Source: Pseudomonas frederiksbergensis (GTDB lineage: Bacteria > Pseudomonadota > Gammaproteobacteria > Pseudomonadales > Pseudomonadaceae). From it: DNA of 64,000 nucleotides. The notes beneath the pieces are model-generated. The model saw nothing but the letters and a program-made list of their open reading frames with translations, did no database searches and was not told the DNA's origin. The stretch spans positions 3,782,001 to 3,846,000 of the forward strand of contig NZ_CP142104.1 in the NCBI RefSeq assembly GCF_035751725.1, in the 5' to 3' direction. Of the stretch, positions 1-10,893 are shown one piece after another (within the stretch, counting starts at the first letter, position 1; every line of letters begins with the position of its first letter). A program made the position numbers and the translations under genes.

Positions 1-1972
<1,972 letters not shown>

Positions 1973-2222
1973 TCACGGAAAAATGTGGAAGCTCTGTGGC
2001 CTCCATCAGTCATGGGTGACAGCGTAAGAGTCGGAACCGGAGCGCTCAATGACCGAAACGGACAAGTTAATGATCAAAATGTGCAACACAATCGGCACGC
2101 CAATCATTCGCTACTGCTCGACAGACGGCTGCCCGCCCTTTCGCTAATCCTTTGTTTTACCGTACCCTGCCCGGTGTCCTGATGAAAAATCACGAACCTG
2201 TAAGCGGCCGTTGACTGTCCCC

Positions 2223-3353
2223 ATGCGCAAATTTCTGTACCTGCTCCTCTCACTGGCCTTGATGGCTGCCGTTATCACTTACGCGCTGTGGACGGCGGAT
2301 CGTCCAGTCGGCCATTACCTGTCAGACCTGCGCATCAACGTGGCGGTCGACCAGGGTACGCCCGCCGATCGGGGCAACTTGCTCGGTATCCAGCCTGAGC
2401 TCTTTCCCACCGACTACCAAAGTCCTGGACGCCTGCGGCGCAAGTTGGCCGCCTATCTGCAGGCGGCGCGCGACCAAGGGCTTCTCAACGACAAAACCAT
2501 CGTGGTCCTGCCTGAGCACATCGGGACCTGGCTGATGGTCAGCGGCGAAAAAGACGAGGTGTATCAAGCCGCCACGTTGAAACAAGCCATGCATTGGCTC
2601 GCCGTCAGCAATCCGTTGGCCTTTCTTCGTGCCTTGGCGGGCGCCAAGGGCAATAGCCGCCTGGACGATGCTTATCTGCGGATGAAAGCAGACGCCATGG
2701 CCCAGGATTACCAGGCGCTGTTCGGTGGCCTGGCGAAGGAGTTCGGCGTGACCCTGGTGGCCGGCTCCATCGTGCTGCCCGAGCCGAGCGTCAGCGAAGG
2801 TGAGCTGACGATCGGTCGCGGCGCGCTCTACAACAGCAGCCTGGTATTCGGCCGCGATGGCCGTCCGATCGGCCAACCCGTGCGTCAACGCCATCCAGTA
2901 TTCGACCAGCGGGACGTGCTCGAGGCGGAAGAAACCCAGGCTTTCGTGGCCATAGACACACCCGCCGGTCGCCTGGGCGTGCTGATCGGCAGCGACAGTT
3001 GGTATCCGCTTCATTATCGGCAACTTGATGAGCAGCACGTGCAATTGATCGCCGTGCCTGCCTTTGTCATTGGCCGCGATACTTGGGACAAGCCCTGGGC
3101 AGGCTACAAAGGCCTGTCCACGCCAAGCGAAGTGAGCCTCAAGCCCGGCGAGATAACCGAAGGCCAGGCTTGGCGTCGCCTGACGTTGACCAGCCAGGTG
3201 CCGGTCAGCCAGGCCAAGGGTGGCGTCAGTGTGTTCTTGCGTGGCCAGTTCTGGGACAACGGCAGTACCGGCCAAAGCTTTATCAGCCATAGCGGCCAGC
3301 AGTTCCCCGATGGCGAAGCGCGTGGCGCCCGCCTGTTGAACCTCTGGCTGTGA
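2223..3353 (+). CDS. Nitrilase-fold (carbon-nitrogen hydrolase superfamily) membrane-anchored protein, probable pseudoenzyme
   Basis: 376 residues with an N-terminal membrane or signal segment (about 4-23, MRKFLYLLLSLALMAAV), so the body is probably periplasmic. The CN-hydrolase fold is suggested by VVLPEHIG (candidate Glu98), GVTLVAGSIVLP and NSSLVFGRDGRPIGQP. Where active members have a Lys (RKxH) this one has RQRH (221-224), and where they have the nucleophilic Cys (ICYD) it has IGSD (255-258). By eye, only Glu of the Glu-Lys-Cys triad remains, so amidase or nitrilase activity is doubtful. ATG2223 is preferred over the in-frame TTG at 2211. Its stop overlaps the GTG of the downstream AraC gene, so the two are probably co-translated. 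Confidence 0.75.
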   Translation: MRKFLYLLLSLALMAAVITYALWTADRPVGHYLSDLRINVAVDQGTPADRGNLLGIQPELFPTDYQSPGRLRRKLAAYLQAARDQGLLNDKTIVVLPEHIGTWLMVSGEKDEVYQAATLKQAMHWLAVSNPLAFLRALAGAKGNSRLDDAYLRMKADAMAQDYQALFGGLAKEFGVTLVAGSIVLPEPSVSEGELTIGRGALYNSSLVFGRDGRPIGQPVRQRHPVFDQRDVLEAEETQAFVAIDTPAGRLGVLIGSDSWYPLHYRQLDEQHVQLIAVPAFVIGRDTWDKPWAGYKGLSTPSEVSLKPGEITEGQAWRRLTLTSQVPVSQAKGGVSVFLRGQFWDNGSTGQSFISHSGQQFPDGEARGARLLNLWL

Positions 3354-4393
3354 GCATCAAGCCCCAGCCGATGCGCCTGGGCGACCTGTCCGTGGGTTTC
3401 GTCCACAGCCTTGCCGACGCAGTGGCCAGCCATGGGAAGGATCCGCAGCCATTGCTCGAACAATACGGCCTCGACACGGCGCGCCTGGCCGAACCCGGGG
3501 CGCGCCTTTCGATTCCCCGCTACATGCGCCTGGGGCATGCCGCGATCCAATTGACACAAGACCCGGCCCTGGGACTGCGCATGGGGCAGCTCAGCCGCTT
3601 GAGCCAGGCCGGGCTCGCAGGTGTTACCGCCGCGCAGGCGCCGACCGTACGAGAAGCCGCGCGGTGCATGATCCGCTTCGAGCCCCTGTATGGTTCCAAT
3701 TATCGTGGGCAATCGAGCTTCCATGAGGACGCCCGAGGCGCGTGGCTGCGGTTCTACTCCATCAGTCCCTATAACGCCTATAACCGCTTCGTCGTGGATT
3801 CGATTCTTGCTGGCTGGCTTACGCAGTTGTCCAGCGTGAGCGAAAGGGTGCTGCACGCCGAACGCATCGACATCGAATTCGAGGAGCCTGCCTATGGGCA
3901 GGCCTACCAGATACTGGGCAACTGCCCAATACAATTCGGTGCCGGGCAAAACCAGCTGCGCCTGGGCCTGGAAAGCCTCGCCCAGCGCAACCCGCAACAC
4001 TGCCCCAGTACCTGGCGGCACTTGGTTCAATTATGCGAAAGGGAACTGGAACAACTGACTCGCACGCGCACCTTGCGTGAACGCATCATTCAATTGCTGG
4101 GGCCTCTGCTCAGCGGTGGTCGGGAACCAGGCCTTGAAGAAGTGGCGACGCGCCTGAAGCTGCCAACCTGGACGTTACGCCGCAAACTTGCGCAAGAAGG
4201 TACGCAATTCAGGGCGATCCTCAACGACACCCGTCGAGACTTGGCCATGACGTACATTCGCGACACGGAACTGGCATTCGGCGAAATCGCCTACTTGCTG
4301 GGGTTCGCCTCGGCGGAAGCCTTCCAACGCGCGTTCAAGCGCTGGAACAACCAGACGCCGGGGGATTTTCGCCGCAGCCGCAAGGGAACATGA
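3350..4393 (+). CDS. AraC-family transcriptional regulator (arabinose-binding-like N-terminus)
   Basis: 347 residues. The N-terminal two thirds resemble the Arabinose_bd sensor domain of OruR/ArgR-type AraC regulators (GLDTARLAEPGARLSIPRYM, ALGLRMGQLSRLSQ). The C-terminal ~85 residues carry the double helix-turn-helix, with the family signature IAYLLGFASAEAFQRAFKRW. It starts with GTG3350 overlapping the TGA of the nitrilase-like gene (GTGA), which points to translational coupling; an ATG at 3371 is the alternative. It may regulate that gene or the divergent fadH. The ligand is unknown. Confidence 0.88.
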   Translation: MSIKPQPMRLGDLSVGFVHSLADAVASHGKDPQPLLEQYGLDTARLAEPGARLSIPRYMRLGHAAIQLTQDPALGLRMGQLSRLSQAGLAGVTAAQAPTVREAARCMIRFEPLYGSNYRGQSSFHEDARGAWLRFYSISPYNAYNRFVVDSILAGWLTQLSSVSERVLHAERIDIEFEEPAYGQAYQILGNCPIQFGAGQNQLRLGLESLAQRNPQHCPSTWRHLVQLCERELEQLTRTRTLRERIIQLLGPLLSGGREPGLEEVATRLKLPTWTLRRKLAQEGTQFRAILNDTRRDLAMTYIRDTELAFGEIAYLLGFASAEAFQRAFKRWNNQTPGDFRRSRKGT

Positions 4394-4456
4394 GCGTCAA
4401 CTCCCAGCGCCAGCCGTCTTCATGCCTCGTTGTTCCAAGCCAATACCGGCCCGCCC

Positions 4457-4543
4457 TTACAGCTCAGTCGCGTCTTCGGCGGGTTCCAGTGGGTCCAGCT
4501 CATAGGCCTGGTATTCCAGCAGCTCTTCCTGATAGTCGTCCAT
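4457..4543 (-). CDS. 28-residue acidic small protein
   Basis: Opens MDDYQEELLEYQAYELDPLE, continues through eight more residues (PAEDATEL) and ends in TAA. An AAGGA lies about 8 bases upstream of the ATG. It is too short for usual ORF calling, but the strongly acidic composition (11 Asp/Glu, no Lys or Arg) and the good ribosome-binding site support it. I believe similar short acidic ORFs occur in other pseudomonads, but this is from memory. Function unknown. Confidence 0.6.
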   Translation of the reverse strand: MDDYQEELLEYQAYELDPLEPAEDATEL

Positions 4544-4711
4544 TGCATGTCCTTCCCAATCGTTGAACCAAAGCCTGATGGCCTGGAATCAGCATAAAGC
4601 TGCCATGTGAATAAAACATGAAGCCAAGGCCTCATGAATTAAACGTAGCACAGCATCTGGGATTTAAAGCCAGGACATGTAGCAAGGGATTACCACCCTT
4701 GCTACAGCGAC

Positions 4712-5593
4712 TCAGGAGGCCGGAAGCGGTTGGATCGGTTCTGTCGGCGCAGGCAAAGTGCTGGCCGGCGGCGCAGTGATGGTTTCCGTTGAAGACGGCG
4801 CGTAGGACTCGGGCTCGCTCGGTGCGATCGGCGCGGGCTCGACGGGCGGCGCAACCGGCTCCGATGCGGCGGGCGCAGGTTCGGCCGGCGCCGGGGCAGC
4901 CTGCTCGACCGGCGCGGCGGGCGCGGGGGCTGGCGCAGGCTCCGGTGCTTGCAATGCCGCAGGGGCTTGGGCTGGGACCGGAGCCAAGGCAGCCGGTTCG
5001 GTCTTGGGTTCCGGCACGCCAAGCTCGGTTTTCGGCTTGTCGACGTTTTCGACGGCTTTCTTGGCTTCCGGTGGCAGGAACAGCTCCACCAGCGCAAAGA
5101 AGCGCTCATAGAACTTGGCCGCCGAAACGGTCTCGCTGGCCACCTTGACCATGGAATCGTCCGATGAACCGATCGGCATCGAGACCGATCCCAACACGCC
5201 CACGCCCAGGCTGGCGGAGTTGTTGATTTTCTTCAGGGCGTAACGGTCCTGCAGGGCGTTGGCGAACATAGTGGCGCGATGGCCCGGGCCACCATCCTCG
5301 GCGCAGACCAGGTTGAAGCTGATCTCCATGTGGGTATCGCCAGTCTGCTGGAAACTCTTGTGGCCGCTGACCAGCTTGGGGTCGCTGCTGGTGATGATGT
5401 AGCCCTGGCTGAGCAATGCCCGACGCCCTGCTTCACAGGTCGCCACGTCAGTCACCGGATAGGTTCGCGAGAACGTGCCGGAATCATCAAAGTTCTCGTG
5501 CTCGTAAATGGCCGTTTTCTTTGAAGAACAGCCAGCTGCGACAGTCAGCAGCAATGCCAGCCCAACGGTGCGCATGTGAAATGATCTGAACAT
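4712..5593 (-). CDS. DUF2242-family lipoprotein with Pro/Ala/Glu-rich tail
   Basis: 293 residues. The signal peptide ends at a lipobox (LLLTVAAGC), so it is a predicted lipoprotein. The DUF2242 region covers about residues 25-170 (IYEHENFDDSGTFSRTYP, ISFNLVCAEDGG). From about 175 to the end it is a low-complexity PAPAPAAPVEQ-type linker, probably extended in the periplasm. ATG5593 (MFRSFHMRT) is chosen; ATG5575 would also keep the signal peptide. Longer upstream frames are rejected because they run through the ppiD terminator. Role unknown. Confidence 0.8.
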   Translation of the reverse strand: MFRSFHMRTVGLALLLTVAAGCSSKKTAIYEHENFDDSGTFSRTYPVTDVATCEAGRRALLSQGYIITSSDPKLVSGHKSFQQTGDTHMEISFNLVCAEDGGPGHRATMFANALQDRYALKKINNSASLGVGVLGSVSMPIGSSDDSMVKVASETVSAAKFYERFFALVELFLPPEAKKAVENVDKPKTELGVPEPKTEPAALAPVPAQAPAALQAPEPAPAPAPAAPVEQAAPAPAEPAPAASEPVAPPVEPAPIAPSEPESYAPSSTETITAPPASTLPAPTEPIQPLPAS

Positions 5594-5763
5594 TGAACAT
5601 CCTGGAGAAAACAGTCCGGCGCGTATTGTGCAACAGAACGCCGCCGGGCAGCTTGGGTAATCGTGTCTCAAAGGGGTTACAAGTCTACGGGGGCTTTCCC
5701 ACGGGAAAAAGACACACGGAGGACGAATCGGCGCACATCCCCGCTTGCGGCAATACACAGATA

Positions 5764-5793
5764 CAAAAAGACCCCGGCATTTCGGCCGGGGTC
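5764..5793 (-). terminator. Rho-independent terminator of ppiD
   Basis: A perfect 9-bp stem, GACCCCGGC/GCCGGGGTC, with a 6-base loop is followed in minus orientation by a T run (CTTTTTGTAT). It begins about 25 bases after the ppiD stop. Confidence 0.9.
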
Positions 5794-5816
5794 TCGTCGC
5801 AGACGCATCAGGTTGC

Positions 5817-7688
5817 TCAGAAGCGCTTGATGTCCGCCTCGCTTTCCAACTGCTTGCGGAACGCCGCGAAGTCCTGCTGACCAACACGGGACGCCAGGTA
5901 GCGGCGGTACTCGGCCTTTTCTTCCTCGGTCGGTGCCGCGCCTTCGTTGACGCCGTTCAAGCGCAAGACCGTCACGCTGCCGTCAGGCAGGGTCACGCTC
6001 GCGAACGTCGGTTTGTCCTTGGACTCCGGCTTGGACATGCGGAACAGCGCCTGCAGCACAGCAGGATCGATGCCTTCCTGGCTGCGGGTTGCCGCTTCGA
6101 CAGCTTTCCATGACTGGCCATTGACAGGCTTGTCCAGGGCAACCTTGCCATCACGCAGGCTGGCGATCAGCTCGTCGGCCTGGGTCTTGGCATCGGCGCT
6201 GGCGTGTTCCTTGGCCAGCTGGGCGCGTATGGGTCCGGCGACGCTTTCCAATGGCATTTGCGCAGGCTTGCGGTGCTCTTTGGCACGCAGCACCACGACC
6301 GTTTCCGGGTCCAGCTCGATGGCCGTGCTATTGGCTCCCTCTTCCAGCACTTCCGGGCTGAACGCAGCAGTGATAACGGCGCGGTTGGCCGCAATCCCTT
6401 CACCGCCCTCCCGACCGAACGGTGCCGATGTGTGCACGGTCAGCTTGAGGTCCTGGGCAGGTTGCGCCAGGTCCGAGGCCTCGAACGAAGCGTCTTCCAA
6501 TTGCTTGGTCGCCTCGACGAAACGCTGCTCGACCTGCTGGGCCTTCAGATCGCGCGTCAGCTTGTCCTTTAGGCTGGCAAAGGTCGGGACTTCAGGCGCT
6601 TCGACACCCAGCAGCTTGATCAGATGCAGGCCGAAATCAGTGCGCACCGGTGCTGAAACCTGATCCTTGCCCAAGGCATACAGCGCCTTTTCAAATTCAG
6701 GATCGTAGACGCCAGGACCGGCAAAGCCCAGGTCACCACCATTGTTCGCCGAGCCCGGATCCTGGGAATACTCTTTCGCCAGGGCTTCGAACGATTCGCC
6801 TTTGGCCAGGCGGGCCTGGATTTCCTCGATCTTCGCCTTTGCCTGGGCTTCAGTGACCTTATCGTTCACTTCGACCAGGATATGCGCCGCACGGCGCTGC
6901 TCGGACAAGTTGGCGATTTCTTTCTGATACGCCGCTTGCAAGTCTTCATCCTTGACGCTGACCTGATCGAAGAAAGAGGCTTTCTTCAGCTCGAGGTAAT
7001 CGATGACCACCTGATCAGGCGTCATGAATTCCTTGGCGTGCTGATCGTAGTAAGCCTTGACCTCGTCATCGGTCAGCTTCACCGCCGATGGGTCGGCCTT
7101 GAGGGTGAGCGTGGCGAAGTCGCGGGTCTGCTTTTCCAGGCGGGCAAACGCCAGCACCTGGGCATCGGTGACAAAACCGCTGCCAGCGAGACCTGCACGC
7201 AGTTGGCCGATCAGCATTTCCTGCGCCAGCATCTGGCGGAATTGCAGACGACCGTAACCCAACTGACGGATGACCTGGTCGAAACGCTCGGGACTGAACT
7301 TGCCGTCGACCTGGAATTCAGGCGTCTGCAGGATCACCTGATCCAGCGCCGCTTCGGAAAAAGCGAACTTCGCGTCATGGGCGCCTTGCAGCAACAGCTT
7401 GCGGTCGATCAGGCCCTTTAGCGCCGAGTCGCGCAGCATCTTCTCGTCCAGCAAGGAAGCGTCGAAATCCTTGCCCAACTGTTGCATGAGCTGGCGGCGT
7501 TGCATGTCGACCGCTTGGCTCAGCTCGTTCTGGCTGATTTCTTCGCCGTTGACCTTGGCCGCTTCATTGCTATTCGAGGTGGCTTGAAAAATGGCTTCGA
7601 AACCGGTCAACGCCATCAATGCGACGATGATCCCGATGATGGTCTTGGCAATCCAGCCTTGTGAATTGTCCCTGATATTCTGCAGCAT
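5817..7688 (-). CDS. ppiD: PpiD-type periplasmic folding chaperone / peptidyl-prolyl isomerase
   Basis: 623 residues, the usual PpiD length. There is one N-terminal membrane anchor (about 13-35, WIAKTIIGIIVALMALTGF), then a SurA_N-like chaperone region (VNGEEISQNELSQAV) and a parvulin domain at about 265-360 (RRAAHILVEV, GGDLGFAGPGVYDPEFEKAL, GLHLIKLLG). The C-terminal half is again SurA_N-like. It acts at the SecYEG exit, helping newly exported outer-membrane proteins. It lies downstream of hupB as in other gammaproteobacteria, separated by a terminator and a decayed tRNA, so it probably has its own promoter. Confidence 0.95.
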   Translation of the reverse strand: MLQNIRDNSQGWIAKTIIGIIVALMALTGFEAIFQATSNSNEAAKVNGEEISQNELSQAVDMQRRQLMQQLGKDFDASLLDEKMLRDSALKGLIDRKLLLQGAHDAKFAFSEAALDQVILQTPEFQVDGKFSPERFDQVIRQLGYGRLQFRQMLAQEMLIGQLRAGLAGSGFVTDAQVLAFARLEKQTRDFATLTLKADPSAVKLTDDEVKAYYDQHAKEFMTPDQVVIDYLELKKASFFDQVSVKDEDLQAAYQKEIANLSEQRRAAHILVEVNDKVTEAQAKAKIEEIQARLAKGESFEALAKEYSQDPGSANNGGDLGFAGPGVYDPEFEKALYALGKDQVSAPVRTDFGLHLIKLLGVEAPEVPTFASLKDKLTRDLKAQQVEQRFVEATKQLEDASFEASDLAQPAQDLKLTVHTSAPFGREGGEGIAANRAVITAAFSPEVLEEGANSTAIELDPETVVVLRAKEHRKPAQMPLESVAGPIRAQLAKEHASADAKTQADELIASLRDGKVALDKPVNGQSWKAVEAATRSQEGIDPAVLQALFRMSKPESKDKPTFASVTLPDGSVTVLRLNGVNEGAAPTEEEKAEYRRYLASRVGQQDFAAFRKQLESEADIKRF

Positions 7689-7752
7689 GCGTCCCCCAGA
7701 AACGGTTGAACTTCAAATTTAGGCAACCGTGGAGCGTGGGTAGAATCCGGAT

Positions 7753-7780
7753 AGAAGAAAGGCGCATCCGAGGATGCGCC
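7753..7780 (-). terminator. Terminator downstream of hupB / tRNA-Asp remnant
   Basis: An 8-bp stem, GGCGCATC/GATGCGCC, with a 4-base loop is followed in minus orientation by TTTCTTCT. It sits 10 bases past the CCA end of the tRNA-like element, so both belong to one transcript from the hupB side. Confidence 0.8.
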
Positions 7781-7790
7781 TTCTCGTAAC

Positions 7791-7865
7791 TGGCGGAGCG
7801 GACCGGGCTCGAACCCGCGAGCCTCGGCGTGACAGCCCGGATGTTACCGGACGCATTACCGCTCC
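7791..7865 (-). pseudogene. Degenerate tRNA-Asp (GTC)
   Basis: 75 bases that match tRNA-Asp in outline. The acceptor stem GGAGCGG/CCGCTCC is perfect, the anticodon loop is CTGTCAC with GTC, the T loop is TTCGAGC, and CCA is encoded. The folds inside are broken: the anticodon stem CCGGG/GCCGA mispairs at both ends (C-A and G-G), the T stem GCGGG/CCGGT has a central G-G, and the D arm is about two bases short. A functional tRNA-Asp is 77 bases. Best read as a decayed copy retained between the hupB stop and its terminator, where it may still act as a 3'-end structure. Confidence 0.7.
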
Positions 7866-7912
7866 GCTGCCAAGCCAGGCATGACCCCGACCCGGATAAA
7901 CTCAGTGAAACC

Positions 7913-8185
7913 TTAGTTAACGGCTTCTTTCAGCGCTTTGCCAGCCTTGAAGCCTGGCTTTTTGGCAGCAGCGATTTGCAGCGTCTTGCCAGTCTGCGGG
8001 TTGCGGCCAACACGTGCTGGACGATCAGTCACGGAGAAGGTACCGAAACCAACCAGAACAACGGAGTCGCCGGCCTTGAGAGCGCCAGTGACGGATTCGA
8101 TTACAGCGTCCAGCGCACGGCCAGCAGCAGCTTTCGGGATATCAGCGGATGCAGCGATAGCATCAATCAGTTCCGACTTGTTCAC
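7913..8185 (-). CDS. hupB: Nucleoid protein HU-beta
   Basis: 90 residues, the exact length of HU. It starts [20 protein letters not shown] and carries the DNA-binding arm signature [22 protein letters not shown]. It binds and bends DNA without sequence specificity as a homo- or heterodimer. It lies directly downstream of lon, the conserved gammaproteobacterial order, with about 150 bases between them for its own promoter. Confidence 0.98.
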   Translation of the reverse strand: MNKSELIDAIAASADIPKAAAGRALDAVIESVTGALKAGDSVVLVGFGTFSVTDRPARVGRNPQTGKTLQIAAAKKPGFKAGKALKEAVN

Positions 8186-8334
8186 TCTAAGTCCCCTTAT
8201 ATCTATTTGAGATGATTCTAAGTTTTTTTGGTGAAAGCAAAAACGAGTGCTGAATGGCCTGCAGACACTTAAGAGCCGCTTTATAACAAGGGCTCTAAAA
8301 AACTGTCAAGGAAGGCCCCCCAGGCAAATGCGTA

Positions 8335-10731
8335 TTAATGCGTGCTAATTCTTTCCTTAGAGTCAGACTCTCGCTTTTCTTCCTTCGCGACAATCTCCGG
8401 AGCCACATCCGGCAAGGGCTCCGGCGCGTATTGCAGCGCAATTTGCAGGACTTCGTCAATCCATTTAACGGGTTTGATCTGAAGATCCTGCTTAATGTTG
8501 TCAGGAATTTCCTTCAGATCACGGACGTTCTCTTCGGGAATGATCACAATCTTGATCCCACCGCGGTGAGCCGCCAGCAGTTTTTCCTTCAAGCCGCCAA
8601 TTGCCAGGACCTGGCCGCGCAGGGTGATTTCACCTGTCATCGCCACATCGGCACGCACCGGAATACCGGTCAGTGCGGAAACCAGGGCGGTGCACATGCC
8701 CACGCCGGCACTCGGCCCATCCTTGGGTGTTGCCCCTTCCGGCATGTGGATGTGGGTGTCGCGCTTCTCATGGAAATCCAGGGGAATGCCCAGGCTGCGT
8801 GCACGGCTGCGGACAACCGTCAGCGCCGCCGTGATCGATTCCACCATGACATCGCCCAGGGAGCCGGTCTTGATCAACTGGCCCTTGCCCGGCACCACGG
8901 CGGCTTCGATCGTCAGCAACTCGCCACCGACCTGCGTCCACGCAAGGCCGGTCACCTGGCCGATCTGGTCCTGCTGTTCGGCAAGGCCGTAGCGGAATTT
9001 ACGCACGCCCAGGAAATGCTCCAGCAGGTCTGAAGTGACCTTGACCGCAAAGCGTTTCTCCAGCGCATGCTCTTTCACCGCCTTGCGGCAAACCTTGGCG
9101 ATCTGGCGCTCCAGGCCACGTACACCGGCTTCGCGGGTGTAGTAGCGAATGATGTCGCGGATCGCTTCCTCGTCGAATTCCAACTCGCCTTTCTTCAGGC
9201 CATTGGCCTGGATCTGCTTGGGCGAAAGGTATTTGACGGCAATGTTGATCTTCTCGTCTTCGGTGTAGCCCGGTAGACGAATCACCTCCATCCGGTCCAG
9301 CAACGCTGGCGGGATGTTCATGGAGTTGGAGGTGCAGAGGAACATCACATCCGACAGGTCGTAGTCGACTTCAAGGTAGTGGTCGTTGAAGTTGTGGTTC
9401 TGCTCGGGATCGAGGACTTCCAGCAACGCCGACGCGGGATCGCCGCGCATATCGCTGCCCATCTTGTCGATTTCATCCAGAAGGAACAGCGGATTGCGCA
9501 CGCCGACCTTTGTCATTTTTTGAATCAATCTTCCCGGCATCGAACCGATGTAGGTACGACGATGACCACGGATTTCCGCTTCGTCGCGCACGCCGCCAAG
9601 GGCCATGCGCACGAATTTACGGTTGGTGGCATGGGCGATCGACTCCGCCAGGGAAGTTTTACCAACCCCGGGAGGACCTACCAGGCACAGCACCGGGCCA
9701 CGAATCTTTTTCACGCGCTTTTGTACAGCGAGGTATTCAAGGATACGTTCCTTGACCTCTTCGAGACCGTAGTGGTCGGCATCAAGGATGTCCTCGGCAC
9801 GCGCCAGGTCCAGGCGTACCTTGCTCTGGGCTTTCCACGGCACCTGGACCAGCCAGTCGATGTAGGAGCGCACCACGGTGGCTTCGGCCGACATCGGCGA
9901 CATTTGCTTGAGCTTGTTCAGCTCTGCCTGGGCCTTGGCCAGGGCATCCTTCGGCAGGCCGGCGGCATCGATGCGCTTTTTCAGCTCTTCGATTTCGTTG
10001 TGACCTTCATCGCCATCGCCGAGCTCTTTCTGAATGGCCTTCATCTGCTCGTTCAGGTAGTACTCGCGCTGGCTGCGTTCCATCTGTTTCTTGACCCGGC
10101 CACGAATGCGCTTCTCAACCTGCAGCAGGTCGATTTCGCCATCGAGCAACGCCAATACGTGCTCGACACGGGCCGAGAGGTCGATGATTTCGAGGATTTC
10201 CTGTTTCTGCTCGATCTTGAGGGCCATGTGGGCCGCCATCGTGTCGACCAGGCGTCCGGGCTCATCGATGCTGTTAAGCGACGACAGCACCTCGGCAGGC
10301 ACCTTCTTGCCCAACTGCACGTACTGTTCGAACTGCGACAGCAGGCTGCGCACAAACACCTCGGATTCACGCTCGGGCGCATCGACCTCGTCGATCAGCG
10401 AGACTTCGGCACGGCAGTGGCCGTCGACTTCGCTGAAACGCTCGACCGCCCCGCGCTGCTCGCCCTCGACCAGCACTTTCACCGTGCCATCGGGAAGCTT
10501 GAGCAGTTGCAAGACCGTTGCAATCGTACCTACGCGATAAAGTGCGTCTTCACCGGGATCATCGTCGGCAGGATTTCTCTGAGCGATCAGAAGAATCTGC
10601 TTATCACCCGTCATCGCGGCCTCCAGGGCTTCGATGGACTTCTCGCGCCCCACGAACAGCGGGATAACCATGTGCGGATATACCACGACATCGCGCAATG
10701 GCAGGAGAGGCAATTCGATGGTTGTCTTCAT
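8335..10731 (-). CDS. lon: ATP-dependent endopeptidase Lon
   Basis: 798 residues. The N-terminal LON substrate domain (ELPLLPLRDVVVYPHMVIPL) is followed by an AAA+ module with Walker A GPPGVGKTS and Walker B LFLLDEIDK. The C-terminal protease domain has the Ser in PKDGPSAGVGM and the Lys in GLKEKLLAAHRGG. It degrades misfolded and regulatory proteins in the cytoplasm. The ATG at 10731 (MKTTIELPLLP) is chosen over a 40-codon upstream extension because it matches the family N-terminus. A heat-shock-type promoter candidate lies about 60 bases upstream. Confidence 0.98.
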   Translation of the reverse strand: MKTTIELPLLPLRDVVVYPHMVIPLFVGREKSIEALEAAMTGDKQILLIAQRNPADDDPGEDALYRVGTIATVLQLLKLPDGTVKVLVEGEQRGAVERFSEVDGHCRAEVSLIDEVDAPERESEVFVRSLLSQFEQYVQLGKKVPAEVLSSLNSIDEPGRLVDTMAAHMALKIEQKQEILEIIDLSARVEHVLALLDGEIDLLQVEKRIRGRVKKQMERSQREYYLNEQMKAIQKELGDGDEGHNEIEELKKRIDAAGLPKDALAKAQAELNKLKQMSPMSAEATVVRSYIDWLVQVPWKAQSKVRLDLARAEDILDADHYGLEEVKERILEYLAVQKRVKKIRGPVLCLVGPPGVGKTSLAESIAHATNRKFVRMALGGVRDEAEIRGHRRTYIGSMPGRLIQKMTKVGVRNPLFLLDEIDKMGSDMRGDPASALLEVLDPEQNHNFNDHYLEVDYDLSDVMFLCTSNSMNIPPALLDRMEVIRLPGYTEDEKINIAVKYLSPKQIQANGLKKGELEFDEEAIRDIIRYYTREAGVRGLERQIAKVCRKAVKEHALEKRFAVKVTSDLLEHFLGVRKFRYGLAEQQDQIGQVTGLAWTQVGGELLTIEAAVVPGKGQLIKTGSLGDVMVESITAALTVVRSRARSLGIPLDFHEKRDTHIHMPEGATPKDGPSAGVGMCTALVSALTGIPVRADVAMTGEITLRGQVLAIGGLKEKLLAAHRGGIKIVIIPEENVRDLKEIPDNIKQDLQIKPVKWIDEVLQIALQYAPEPLPDVAPEIVAKEEKRESDSKERISTH

Positions 10732-10789
10732 GATTTCGCCTCTACGGCGGCCGTAAGGCCGTAAACAGATGGAAGTGAGCTTGAAACCA

Positions 10790-10818
10790 AGATGGGGGCA
10801 GCCTTCAAAAAAAACAAG
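10790..10818 (-). promoter_or_regulatory. Candidate sigma-32 promoter of lon
   Basis: In minus orientation CTTGTT (10818-10813) is followed after 15 bases by CCCCATCT (10797-10790), a perfect match to the sigma-32 -10 octamer CCCCATNT. The -35 matches CTTGAA at four of six positions. Placement just upstream of lon fits the known heat-shock control of this gene; no start site was measured. Confidence 0.5.
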
Positions 10819-10850
10819 CGCTAAGACACCTCTAAAACGCGCTAATAGCA

Positions 10851-10870
10851 AAGGGGCCCGAAGGCCCCTT
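10851..10870. terminator. Hairpin between clpX and lon
   Basis: An 8-bp stem, AAGGGGCC/GGCCCCTT, with a 4-base loop lies about 25 bases after the clpX stop. In minus orientation it is followed by TGCTATTAG, a weak T tract, while the stronger T run lies on the plus side. It is probably the clpX terminator or a partial attenuator. Confidence 0.55.
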
Positions 10871-10893
10871 CTTTTATTTCAACTGCAGGACGC

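Noticed and set aside
7791..7865. Functional tRNA-Asp
   Set aside because: Mispairs in the anticodon and T stems and a short D arm argue against function, so it is listed as a pseudogene.
9379..10764. 461-codon plus-strand frame
   Set aside because: Antisense to lon, no recognisable domain and a low-complexity sequence.
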